DNA from: an uncultured Sphingobium sp.
GTDB lineage: Bacteria; Pseudomonadota; Alphaproteobacteria; Sphingomonadales; Sphingomonadaceae
Assembly: GCA_946885845.1 (NCBI GenBank)
Contig: CAMPHJ010000001.1
Span: forward strand, 62,001 to 126,000
DNA length: 64,000 nucleotides
Direction of reading: 5' to 3'
The notes under the pieces are model-generated. The model saw only the letters and a list, made by a program, of their open reading frames with translations. It made no database searches and was not told where the DNA came from. Position 1 is the first letter of the stretch. Every line of letters starts with the position of its first letter. Of the stretch, positions 56,759-64,000 are shown piece after piece. A program made the position numbers and the translations under genes.

Positions 56759-56883
56759 CCACTTCCCCGCATGCTGTTCCCCCGCCCTGGGAGCCGTGCG
56801 AGCGAGCGTAGAGCGGAAATGATAAGCCTGTCAAAGAGCGGGTCGCACTTGCGCGAACCGACGGGGCGCGCCATTTGGCCGAC

Positions 56884-57462
56884 ATGTTCAACGACCTTAG
56901 CAGCCCGCTTTCGCTTCTTCGCACCCGCCGGTCGGGCAAGCCGCGCGACCTGATCGCGCCCGGCCCCGACGATGAACAGATGCGCCAGATGCTGGAAATC
57001 GCGCTGCGGACGCCCGACCATGGCAAGATAGCCCCTTGGCGTTTCGTGATCGTACCGAAGGACAGGCGCGACAGGTTGGCAGCGGTTCTGGACGCGGCCT
57101 ATCGCGCCGAAAAGCCTGGCGCGGGCAGGCTGGAGCTGGAAGCGATGCACCAATTCGCCCATCAGGCACCGACGCTGGTCGTGGCGCTGTCCGCTCCGGT
57201 CGCAGGCAGTAAAATCCCTGTGTGGGAACAGGAACTATCCGCAGGGGCCGCCATCATGAACCTGTTGCACGCCGCCCATGCGATGGGCTTTGCCGGGGGA
57301 TGGCTGACTGGTTGGCCCGCCTATAATGAGGATGTGCGCGCCGCTTTTGCGAAGGATCAGGAGCGCATAGCAGGTTTCCTGTTCATCGGCACGCCGGGCA
57401 GGCCACAGGAAGAACGGCCACGGCCATTATATGATGAAAAAGTGTCGTTGTGGGACAGATAG
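56884..57462 (+). CDS. Nitroreductase-family flavoprotein (YdjA-like)
   Basis: 192 residues from the ATG at 56884; a TTG three codons upstream is possible. LLRTRRSGKPRDLIAPGPDD and LEIALRTPDHGKIAPWRFVIV give the FMN-binding arginines, and SAGAAIMNLLHAAHAMGFAGGWLTGW the second half. This is the short YdjA/TdsD-like group, which binds FMN and reduces nitro compounds or acts in unknown redox steps. It stands 72 bases before the GntR gene. Confidence 0.85.
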   Translation: MFNDLSSPLSLLRTRRSGKPRDLIAPGPDDEQMRQMLEIALRTPDHGKIAPWRFVIVPKDRRDRLAAVLDAAYRAEKPGAGRLELEAMHQFAHQAPTLVVALSAPVAGSKIPVWEQELSAGAAIMNLLHAAHAMGFAGGWLTGWPAYNEDVRAAFAKDQERIAGFLFIGTPGRPQEERPRPLYDEKVSLWDR

Positions 57463-57534
57463 TTGCCCAGCTACGCCTAGCGGACGCTGGGCTTTGCTTG
57501 ACCTGAATGGCTGTATTATGGCAGTGATGCACCT

Positions 57535-57879
57535 ATGGCCGAAGAGTCCAAGCCCGTATATCTGCGACTAAGGGAAATCATCGCCGCGTCCATATTGGAC
57601 GGCAATTATAGCGATGGTGACCTGCTTCCGTCAGTGCGGGCGCTGGCAATGCGGCAGGGCGCAAATCCTCTGACCGTGGCGAAAGCCTATCAATGTTTTC
57701 AGGATGACGGACTGATCGTGGTGAAGCGAGGCGTCGGCATGTTCGTGGCCGATGGCGCCAGCCGCCGGTTGCGCGAAGCGGAACGCCGCCGGTTCCTGGA
57801 CACCGTCTGGCCGCCGGTCGCCGACCAGATCAAACGGCTGGGCATCTCTCCTGAAGATCTGGACATCGACCGCGTCTGA
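57535..57879 (+). CDS. Short GntR-family transcriptional regulator (YtrA-type)
   Basis: 114 residues. Winged helix YLRLREIIAASILDGNYSDG, LLPSVRALAMRQGANPLTVAKAYQCFQDDGLI and GVGMFV are typical GntR. Only about 40 residues follow the DNA-binding domain, as in the YtrA subgroup, which has no large effector domain. It faces the TPR gene tail-to-tail with seven bases between the stops. Target genes unknown. Confidence 0.87.
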   Translation: MAEESKPVYLRLREIIAASILDGNYSDGDLLPSVRALAMRQGANPLTVAKAYQCFQDDGLIVVKRGVGMFVADGASRRLREAERRRFLDTVWPPVADQIKRLGISPEDLDIDRV

Positions 57880-57886
57880 TCGGGAT

Positions 57887-59854
57887 TTAGCGGGCCGCCA
57901 GCTTTTCGCGTTTGTTCTTCCCATCGGCGGCATAGGCCTGCGCCAGATGCGCGCGCAACATCGGATGACGCGGCGCGAGCGCCACGGCCTTTTCCAGCAA
58001 ATCGATCGCAGGTTGGCGCGCTCCGTTCGCCAGCAGCACCCAGCCATAGGCATCCGCCGTCACCGGGCTGCCCGGCGAAAGGCGATAGGCATGAGCGGCA
58101 TAGGCGCGGGCGGCGCGGGCATCGCCTGATTCCAGCGTGGCGCGAGCCAGGTCGGCCATCAGCAGCGCGTCATTGCTGCCGACGCGCGCCTGGACACCGC
58201 GCAAAAGGCGTGTCGCCCCGCGCCAGTCGCCCTGCTGCATCGCCAGCCCCGCCACGATCCGCATAGCGTCTACATCGTTGGGATTTTGGGCGAGATATGT
58301 TGTGACGATCTGCGCGGAACGCTTGGCATCGCCCAGCCGCCGCCATGCCGCCGCCAGCCGCAGCACGGCGTCCCTCGAATAGCGGATGTTCGCGCCGGAT
58401 TCATAAGCGCGTACGGCCTCACGCAACCGTCCGGCGGCGTCGAGCGCGTCGCCCAGCACCAACCATGCCGCCGGGGCACCGGGATTGGCGCGGCTGAGCA
58501 GCGCGGCGCGATCGACCGCCTGATCGGCGCGACCATTGTTCAGCAGGGCGCGGATGTAGGGGATATTTTCGCCGGCGGACGCCGGATCGGCGGGCGCTGG
58601 CCCTTGCGCGATCATTGTATCGCGCGGACTGGTGAAGGGGCTGGCGGCGGGGCGTGCGGGCCATGCGGCGCGGGCCAGCATGTCCTGCGCCATGTCCATT
58701 TGCCCCATAGCCTCCTGCACGCGCGCGGCGAGCGTTAGGACATAGGGATCGGCATCGCTCTGGGCGACGATGGGGGCGAGCGCCTGGGCCGCGCCACCAT
58801 GATCCCCCGCCTCATGCAAGGCGCGTCCCAGCAGGGTGCGGGCGACTTCATTGCCGGGCTGATCATCGACGAGCGGCGCGAGCGTCTGGGCCGCCAGCAC
58901 GGCATTGCCATTTTCCACCAATAATATGCCGCGCAGGAGGATCGTTGCCGGTTCTGCGTCGAGCCTGCCGCCGGTGCGCGTCAGCAGCGACCGGGCAAGT
59001 TCCACCCTGCCCGCGCGCGCCGCCATCACCGACTGCATGAACCAGGCGCGGGCATTGCCCGGATCGATTGCCAGCAGTCGCCGGGATATGCTCAACATCC
59101 GTGACGCAGCGCCACTGTCGGCCAGTGTCGCGCCATATTGTTCAAGCGCGGGGATATTGTCGGGGTCCTGATCGAGCGCGCGTTCGAACCAGGGAAGCGC
59201 GGCGGTCAGCCCATATTGTTCCCGCACCAGTTCGCCGCGCACGGTCAGCGCCTTTACGTTGCCGGGCGCGAGTTGCAGCGCGCGATCGGCCGCCAGGATC
59301 GCGCCCGCCTGATCGCCCACCGCCATGCGAAAGCGTGCCATCGCCACCCATGTCTGCGGATCGGCATCATTCAGTTTCAGCGCACGGTCGAACGCGGCGG
59401 CGGCAGAACCAACGTCTCCCTTGGCGATCCAGGCGCGCCCCTCAATCCGCGCCGCTATAGCGCGGGAATTGGGGGCGATGTCGGTCATCCGTGCTTCGTG
59501 CAGGGCTGCGTCGGCATCGCCCTGAAGCAACAATGCTTCCGCCATCAGATGCCGGGTCGCGCCCACGTCGCCGCTCAATTTTCGGGCATGGTCGATGTGA
59601 ACGCGCGCCCCTTCGCCGTCATTCAGGTCCAGCAGCGCACGCGCCTGGGCGATGCGCGCGGCGATGGACCCCGGATGGGCGCGAATGGCGTTCATCAACT
59701 CGACCCTGGCTGTCCGAGCGTCACCCTTCGCCAAGGCGAGGACGCCGCGCGACAAGGCTGCGTCCGCCCTGCTCCTATGCCATTGCCACAGCCCCGCCGC
59801 CGACAGCAGCGCCACCACGATGGCGGCAAACAGCAGGAAACGGGACCGGCTCAA
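57887..59854 (-). CDS. Large TPR-repeat protein (PrsT-like) with N-terminal membrane anchor
   Basis: 655 residues. Residues 5-23 are a membrane anchor or signal (RFLLFAAIVVALLSAAGLW); the rest is a long array of 34-residue TPR repeats (SRGVLALAKGDARTARVELM, ALEQYGATLADSGA, and others), ending KNKREKLAAR. It should be periplasmic. The gene is ten bases from the second polyprenyl glycosylphosphotransferase, so the two form an operon. Such pairs occur in exopolysaccharide/exosortase (EpsH/XrtA) loci, where the TPR protein (PrsT) accompanies polymer export. No exosortase is in the window. Confidence 0.8.
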   Translation of the reverse strand: MSRSRFLLFAAIVVALLSAAGLWQWHRSRADAALSRGVLALAKGDARTARVELMNAIRAHPGSIAARIAQARALLDLNDGEGARVHIDHARKLSGDVGATRHLMAEALLLQGDADAALHEARMTDIAPNSRAIAARIEGRAWIAKGDVGSAAAAFDRALKLNDADPQTWVAMARFRMAVGDQAGAILAADRALQLAPGNVKALTVRGELVREQYGLTAALPWFERALDQDPDNIPALEQYGATLADSGAASRMLSISRRLLAIDPGNARAWFMQSVMAARAGRVELARSLLTRTGGRLDAEPATILLRGILLVENGNAVLAAQTLAPLVDDQPGNEVARTLLGRALHEAGDHGGAAQALAPIVAQSDADPYVLTLAARVQEAMGQMDMAQDMLARAAWPARPAASPFTSPRDTMIAQGPAPADPASAGENIPYIRALLNNGRADQAVDRAALLSRANPGAPAAWLVLGDALDAAGRLREAVRAYESGANIRYSRDAVLRLAAAWRRLGDAKRSAQIVTTYLAQNPNDVDAMRIVAGLAMQQGDWRGATRLLRGVQARVGSNDALLMADLARATLESGDARAARAYAAHAYRLSPGSPVTADAYGWVLLANGARQPAIDLLEKAVALAPRHPMLRAHLAQAYAADGKNKREKLAAR

Positions 59855-59864
59855 ATGGGTGGCC

Positions 59865-61253
59865 TCAACGCGCGCCTTCGGGCCACAATATGACCCGCAA
59901 CGTCTGAATCAGGATCAGGAAATCCAGGAACGGCGTGTAGTTTTTGGCATAATAGAGATCATATTCCAGCTTGTGCCGGGCATCCTCTATCGATGCGCCA
60001 TAGGGGTAGTTGATCTGGGCCCAGCCAGTGATGCCGGGCTTTACCATGTGCCGTTCCGCATAATAGCGCAGATGCTGTTCCAGATCGTCAACGAACTGAC
60101 GCCGTTCGGGGCGAGGTCCGACGAAGCTCATTTCCCCTTTCAAGACCGTCCAGGTCTGGGGCAGTTCATCGATGCGCAATTTGCGCAGCCAATAGCCCAG
60201 GCGCGTGATGCGCGGATCGTCCTTTTCGGCCCAGACCGCCTGGCCGCTGACCTCTGCATCCTGCCGCATCGTGCGCAGCTTCACGATCCAGAATTCCTCG
60301 CCGAACAGGCCGACGCGCTGTTGGCGGTAAAAGGCCGGGCCTTTGCTGTCGAGCTTCACCAATATGGCAGCCAGCAGGATGATCGGGCCGGTCAGCAACA
60401 GCAGCAGCGAACTGGCGAGAATGTCGAACAGCCGCTTGGCAATGGTCGACAAGCGACGGCCCGATGAAAAGCCGTCGGAAAAGATCAGCCAGCTGGGGTT
60501 TACGCTGTCCAGATCGACGCGCCCGGTCTCACGCTCCAGAAAGGTGGAGATTTCATTCACATGCACGCCGGTGGTCTTGATACGCAGCAGGTCGGACAGC
60601 GGCAGCGCGTTGCGCCGTTCCTCCAGCGCAAGCACGACTTCACTTGCGCTCAGGCGGACGACAAAATCGGCGAGATTGAAGATGGCGCTGCGGTTGATCG
60701 CTTCCTGGATCACCTGCGGCCCGTCGTTCATCGCGATATAGCCGACGATCAGGAAGCCCGAACCCTTGCGCTGTTCCAGTTCACGGATGCGGTTGGCCCG
60801 GTCCCCCGCGCCCAGCACGACCAGCCGCCGCTTGAAGGCTTCACCGCCCAGCATCGATCCCAACAATAGCCGCACCGCCAGCAGCAGCGCGACCGACAGG
60901 CTCATGGCGTACAGCGAATTGGATCGCCACAGCGTCAGGTCGGGCAGCGCGAAATGCATGACCGACAGGAATATGACGCCCAGCGAAATCGCGACGAGCA
61001 GCCGCGCGAGGGCGAACCGGATCGATTGCAGCGCCTCTGTCCCGTAGACGCCCACCGCGATCATGCCGGTCTGGATCGCCAGGACAAAGCTTAACAACGG
61101 GCCGACGCGCGTGACGATGTGATCCACGTCCATGCCGATCTGGCTGGCGCGGATGAGCCAGCCTGCCTCGGCGGCGCAAAGCAGCAGGATGAAGTCCAGC
61201 AATCCCAGCAGAAGCACCGCATGCGGTACATAATGTTTGAACAGCCTGATCAT
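59865..61253 (-). CDS. Polyprenyl glycosylphosphotransferase, XrtA-associated (TIGR03013-like)
   Basis: 462 residues from the ATG at 61253. Start MIRLFKHYVPHAVLLLGLLD, four membrane helices, a CoA-binding-like region (RLVVLGAGDRANRIREL), then the sugar transferase domain (AKRLFDILASSLLLLLTGPI, FYRQQRVGLFGEEFWIVKLRTMR, RIDELPQTWTVLKGEMSFVGPRPE, KPGITGWAQINYPYG). It starts a lipid-linked polymer. This is the second initiating transferase in the window and is not a near copy of the one at 15516, so a second polymer is likely. The XrtA link is by resemblance of the N-terminus and the TPR neighbour. Confidence 0.85.
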   Translation of the reverse strand: MIRLFKHYVPHAVLLLGLLDFILLLCAAEAGWLIRASQIGMDVDHIVTRVGPLLSFVLAIQTGMIAVGVYGTEALQSIRFALARLLVAISLGVIFLSVMHFALPDLTLWRSNSLYAMSLSVALLLAVRLLLGSMLGGEAFKRRLVVLGAGDRANRIRELEQRKGSGFLIVGYIAMNDGPQVIQEAINRSAIFNLADFVVRLSASEVVLALEERRNALPLSDLLRIKTTGVHVNEISTFLERETGRVDLDSVNPSWLIFSDGFSSGRRLSTIAKRLFDILASSLLLLLTGPIILLAAILVKLDSKGPAFYRQQRVGLFGEEFWIVKLRTMRQDAEVSGQAVWAEKDDPRITRLGYWLRKLRIDELPQTWTVLKGEMSFVGPRPERRQFVDDLEQHLRYYAERHMVKPGITGWAQINYPYGASIEDARHKLEYDLYYAKNYTPFLDFLILIQTLRVILWPEGAR

Positions 61254-61429
61254 CGGTCGCGCTGATTCCCGGTGCTGGCCGCATGAAAGGGGCCGGTGGT
61301 ATCGAACCGGCCTGGCGCTGCAAGACGATCCGACGATGATCGGACCCTTGCACGAAATTCGCAAAGATTCTCTGAAGATAGCGTGGTGAAAGCCGGAATG
61401 CGGCTAATTGGATCGGGAGAAGGATGGGT

Positions 61430-61696
61430 TTAGTTGCGGTTCACCAGCTGACGGGCCGCGTTGTCGGCGGCGTTTCCCACCAACCGAACGGCGTTGTCAG
61501 CAGATTCGGCAGCTTCCGTCACTGTCCGACCCTGCTCATTTTCGCGGTCCTTAGTCAGGTAGAAAAAGCCGATGGCGAGGATCAGCGCGATCGCGATCAG
61601 GAAGAAAATGAGGCCGCTGCCACGCTCGTCAGCAGGTTCCGAAGCGTCATGCACTTCAGGATCATCGTCCGGCAGGCCTCTTCCATTTCCTACCAC
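61430..61696 (-). CDS. Small single-span membrane protein
   Basis: 88 residues from a GTG at 61696, chosen because AGGAGAGGA lies just before it; an ATG ten codons upstream has no such site. An acidic N-terminus (DDDPEVHDASEPADERGS) leads to one membrane helix (LIFFLIAIALILAIGFFYL) and a polar C-terminus (ADNAVRLVGNAADNAARQLV). Position between the glycosylphosphotransferase and ecfG on the same strand suggests stress-related expression. I do not recognise a family beyond similar hypothetical proteins in sphingomonads. Confidence 0.65.
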   Translation of the reverse strand: MVGNGRGLPDDDPEVHDASEPADERGSGLIFFLIAIALILAIGFFYLTKDRENEQGRTVTEAAESADNAVRLVGNAADNAARQLVNRN

Positions 61697-61744
61697 GCGT
61701 CCTCTCCTATAACCGCCTCGCCCCATGGAGGCGGACTTCAGGAT

Positions 61745-62470
61745 CTATTCCGCACTGGATCCGCTTTCGTCTTCTCTTGTTTCCCGTCCCCGGCTCAGCC
61801 GATCGACATCATCCATAATCTCATCAAGCACTGCGGTTTCCCTGGTTTCCTGGCTCCTTCGCGAGGGCAGGTCGCCGCTTTCCAATATCTGTTCCAGCGC
61901 GGCCCGGCCACGCGCAACGCGGCTCTTGATCGTTCCGACAGCCACGCCACAAATTTCCGCTGCTTCTTCATACGCGAAGCCGCCCGCACCTACCAGAATC
62001 AATGCTTCGCGCTGTGGTTGCGGCAACTGCAACAGGGCGCGCTGCATATCCGAAAGCTCCACATGCTTGTCCTGACCCGCGGGAGCAGCCAGCAGGCGAT
62101 CCGCCGTCAAATCGTCCCAATCACCGCGAAAGCGCGACCGTCGCATTTGCGACAGATAATGGTTGCGCAAGATGATGAAGGTCCACGCGCGCATATTCGT
62201 GCCCGCCTGGAATCGCGCACGCGCAGCCCACGCCTTGAGCAGTGTTTCCTGAACCAGATCATCGGCCAGATCACGATTACCCGAAAGTGACCGCCCGAAT
62301 GCACGCAGGTGAGGAATGACCGCAGCCAATTCCCGTTTGAAGTCTGAGTCCGACAGCGCTTCGCGCGGTGGTTCCTCATGCTCCACTGGATGGCCCGGCA
62401 CCTCGGTCATGGGAACAGCCCCTTCATCGGCCGTCGCCCTCGCCACATGAATCGAAGTCGTCAAAGCCAT
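61745..62470 (-). CDS. ecfG: General stress response ECF sigma factor EcfG
   Basis: 241 residues. Region 2 (FGRSLSGNRDLADDLVQETL, NMRAWTFIILRNHYLSQMRR) and region 4 (LPQPQREALILVGAGGFAYE, AAEICGVAVGTIKSRVARGR) match the EcfG group. The N-terminus is longer than usual (about 40 extra residues); an ATG at 62413 may be the true start. EcfG directs the general stress regulon and is held by NepR until PhyR-P releases it. It lies 46 bases after a 47-residue membrane protein gene and downstream of an EcfG-type promoter. Confidence 0.92.
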   Translation of the reverse strand: MALTTSIHVARATADEGAVPMTEVPGHPVEHEEPPREALSDSDFKRELAAVIPHLRAFGRSLSGNRDLADDLVQETLLKAWAARARFQAGTNMRAWTFIILRNHYLSQMRRSRFRGDWDDLTADRLLAAPAGQDKHVELSDMQRALLQLPQPQREALILVGAGGFAYEEAAEICGVAVGTIKSRVARGRAALEQILESGDLPSRRSQETRETAVLDEIMDDVDRLSRGRETREDESGSSAE

Positions 62471-62516
62471 AAAAGCATCCGCATCCTATACTCATTGCGC
62501 CCGACAACCAATGGCT

Positions 62517-62660
62517 TCACCCCTTATAATATGCCCAAAGCACAATCAGCATCCCGATCACCACCAGAGGCAAGGAAATGCCCAGGATGTAGCGGACGAT
62601 GTGCGGCGTGGATCCTGAACGAGCGTCTTCGGTAACGATATGCTGTTCATCATCCTGCAT
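62517..62660 (-). CDS. 47-residue single-span membrane protein between phyR and ecfG
   Basis: The ATG at 62660 has GGGAG at good distance and follows an excellent EcfG promoter. The product is MQDDEQHIVTEDARSGSTPH and then one helix (YILGISLPLVVIGMLIVLWA) ending YYKG. It is too small for most gene finders. The promoter, ribosome site and clean helix support a real gene. Function unknown; a membrane link in stress signalling or a general small stress protein are both possible. Confidence 0.65.
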   Translation of the reverse strand: MQDDEQHIVTEDARSGSTPHIVRYILGISLPLVVIGMLIVLWAYYKG

Positions 62661-62690
62661 TGCGTCGTCTCCCGATCGTTACGCATCAAT

Positions 62691-62715
62691 AACGCGGGGT
62701 CAGCGCAGCGGTTCC
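62691..62715 (-). promoter_or_regulatory. EcfG-type promoter of the small membrane protein and ecfG
   Basis: Minus strand: GGAAC (62715-62711), 16 bases, CGTT (62694-62691), an exact match to the alphaproteobacterial EcfG consensus GGAAC-N16/17-CGTT. It gives a start about 24 bases before the small gene and makes ecfG autoregulated. Confidence 0.82.
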
Positions 62716-62754
62716 GCCCACCGTCCAGTCTTTCATCCTGACGCGTACAGCGCT

Positions 62755-63549
62755 TTACGCCGGCGCGGTGGCTTCGTCGAAGAACAGCGCCTGCGAAATT
62801 GCCGCCTTTACGGTTGATCGCTGGAACGGCTTTGTGATGAGGAAGGTCGGCTCGGGCCGTTCTCCGGTCAGCAGCCTTTCGGGGAACGCCGTAATAAAGA
62901 TCACCGGGACCGAAAACTCCGCGAGAATATCCTTCACCGCGTCGATACCGCTGGAATCATCGGCAAGCTGAATGTCGGCGAGCACAAGGCCCGGCCGCTC
63001 AGCCATCGCTTCGCGCACGGCATCTTCACGCGTGACGGCAATCGCCGTGACTTCATGCCCAAGGTCGCGGACGATGGTTTCGATATCCATCGCGATAATG
63101 GGTTCATCTTCAATAATCAGGACCTTGGCGCGTGTCTGGGCCTCGATCTCGCTCAACGCCTCTTCCACCAGCGCCTCGACATCGACCGGATCCAGCCCGA
63201 TGAGGTAACCCACGTCATCGACACTGAAACCTTCAAGCGCGGTCAGCAACAACGCCTGGCGAGGCAATGGGGTCAGTCGAGCGAGCCGAGCCTGCGCCAC
63301 GGCTTCATGTCCATCGACGCCCGTCAGGACAGGACCGTCCTCCAGATGGGATGACGACCAGATCGCGTGGAAAATCTTGTAAAGCCCCAGCCGCGGATCG
63401 ACATTGGCCGGGAATTCTTCCGGCGCGGCCACGATCGCTTCCAGCGTGGCCCGCACATAAGCGTCACCATGCGCCTGGCTGCCCGTGAGCGCGCGCGCAT
63501 AGCGCCGCAGAAATGGAAGGTGGGGGTGCAGTTGCTGTCCTAGAGACAT
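62755..63549 (-). CDS. phyR: General stress response anti-anti-sigma regulator PhyR
   Basis: 264 residues from the ATG at 63549. Residues 1-135 form the sigma-like domain that binds NepR (HLPFLRRYARALTGSQAHGD, TPLPRQALLLTALEGFSVDDVGYL). Residues 141-258 are a receiver with the acid pocket VLIIEDEP, phosphoacceptor Asp192 in VLADIQLADDSSG, Thr in IFITAFPE and Lys in LITKPFQ. Phosphorylated PhyR takes NepR away from EcfG. It diverges from nepR across about 295 bases. No histidine kinase is in the window. Confidence 0.95.
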   Translation of the reverse strand: MSLGQQLHPHLPFLRRYARALTGSQAHGDAYVRATLEAIVAAPEEFPANVDPRLGLYKIFHAIWSSSHLEDGPVLTGVDGHEAVAQARLARLTPLPRQALLLTALEGFSVDDVGYLIGLDPVDVEALVEEALSEIEAQTRAKVLIIEDEPIIAMDIETIVRDLGHEVTAIAVTREDAVREAMAERPGLVLADIQLADDSSGIDAVKDILAEFSVPVIFITAFPERLLTGERPEPTFLITKPFQRSTVKAAISQALFFDEATAPA

Positions 63550-63693
63550 CTGTAAATCTTCTCCCAGCCCAAGGGGGCGCATTGTTCCGAACCATTGTCA
63601 GAGGAGGAGGATGGATCGCAGATGCCGATGTGGCAAGCCCCCCGCCCCTGTGAAGCCGCCGATTGCCTGACAGCAAAAAATGCTTCGAGGGAC

Positions 63694-63718
63694 GGAACCA
63701 ACAAAGGCCCGATTTGTT
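63694..63718 (+). promoter_or_regulatory. EcfG-type promoter upstream of nepR
   Basis: GGAAC (63694-63698), 17 bases, GTT (63716-63718), that is GGAAC-N16-TGTT, one base off consensus in the -10 element. It points toward nepR and leaves a leader of roughly 120 bases. Together with the promoter at 62691-62715 it puts both arms of the locus under EcfG. Confidence 0.68.
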
Positions 63719-63844
63719 TCACCGCCGTTCGGTTTTTTCATTGATGCCCAAAAATTTCGTTGCGCGCTTCGCTCCACGATTGATTGACGTCATCCGGGAA
63801 AGCCGCGAAGAACGGGCTGGACAACATTATTGTTTCAGAGGGGC

Positions 63845-64000
63845 GTGATTTTGGTTGCTTCAACGACGGAACGGGATGTGAAGGGAGGGGACGAAAAAGA
63901 TGTCGGCGCCAACACCCCCACATCGGGCGTGAAAGCCGGTCGCGCGTCCCGTAAAGAATCATCTTCGGCAAAAGAAGGCAATCAGGTTTCTTCCGCTCTG
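63845..64000 (+). CDS. nepR: Anti-sigma factor NepR, N-terminal part only
   Basis: The frame is open to the right edge. Candidate starts are GTG 63845, TTG 63851 (GAGGGG seven bases before) and GTG 63878. The readable product is polar and Lys/Ser-rich (VKGGDEKDVGANTPTSGVKA, RKESSSAKE) and ends GNQVSSAL, which fits the beginning of the first NepR helix. NepR binds EcfG and blocks it. Identification relies on this short match plus the phyR/ecfG context, so the missing C-terminal part is needed for proof. Confidence 0.65.
   Translation, partial: MILVASTTERDVKGGDEKDVGANTPTSGVKAGRASRKESSSAKEGNQVSSAL

Overview
The window reads as chromosomal DNA of a sphingomonad (Alphaproteobacteria, Sphingomonadaceae; Sphingobium or a close relative is my best guess). 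Reasons: uniformly high GC, a PhyR/NepR/EcfG general stress locus, a ChpT phosphotransferase, an alphaproteobacterial RpoH, a BigR-type persulfide operon, and a Wzx/Wzy exopolysaccharide locus of sphingomonad style. The genus call is inference. Only the two edge genes are cut: a GH106 hydrolase at the left and nepR at the right.

Layout. 1-9.6 kb: plant-polysaccharide utilisation. A minus-strand run of secreted glycoside hydrolases (GH106, GH39, GH43 with a discoidin-like domain, GH35) faces two plus-strand enzymes of oxidative pentose catabolism (a 2,5-dioxopentanoate-type aldehyde dehydrogenase and an AraD1-family dehydratase). 9.8-13.5 kb: reactive sulfur module. A peroxiredoxin and a BigR-like repressor diverge from a persulfide dioxygenase, two YeeE/YedE half-transporters and a TauE/SafE permease; the shared promoter carries a palindrome. 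13.5-14.5 kb: a lone mreB with a terminator-like hairpin in its leader.

15-35.5 kb: exopolysaccharide locus. An initiating sugar transferase is flanked by two related small membrane proteins. A tightly overlapping operon follows (18.7-32.6 kb, starting with an outer-membrane barrel at 17.4 kb): Wza, an AAA ATPase, a Wzz-like copolymerase, a P-loop-degenerate tyrosine-kinase-like protein, a GT26 enzyme, Wzx, Wzy, four GT2 enzymes, a GH10 lipoprotein and an acyltransferase. A GH16 enzyme and UDP-glucose dehydrogenase lie convergently. Similar palindromes precede the barrel gene and the GH16 gene.

35.8-49.6 kb: housekeeping genes (CinA-like, map, glnB-glnA, chpT, a JAMM protease, rluD, rpoH, mtgA, clpX, clpP, a polyprenyl-type GT2, tig, tRNA-Leu), with a decayed methyltransferase between rpoH and mtgA. 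49.7-57.9 kb: a small proline-rich protein, an ECF sigma with a short FecR-like partner, copAB, a 2-hydroxyacid dehydrogenase, an SH3 protein, a POT transporter, a nitroreductase and a short GntR regulator. 57.9-61.3 kb: a TPR protein and a second polyprenyl glycosylphosphotransferase. 61.4-64 kb: general stress response locus with EcfG-type promoters before both halves and a 47-residue membrane protein between phyR and ecfG.

I saw no insertion sequence, integrase, CRISPR array or rRNA gene. Function calls rest on recognising motifs by eye; no database search was run.
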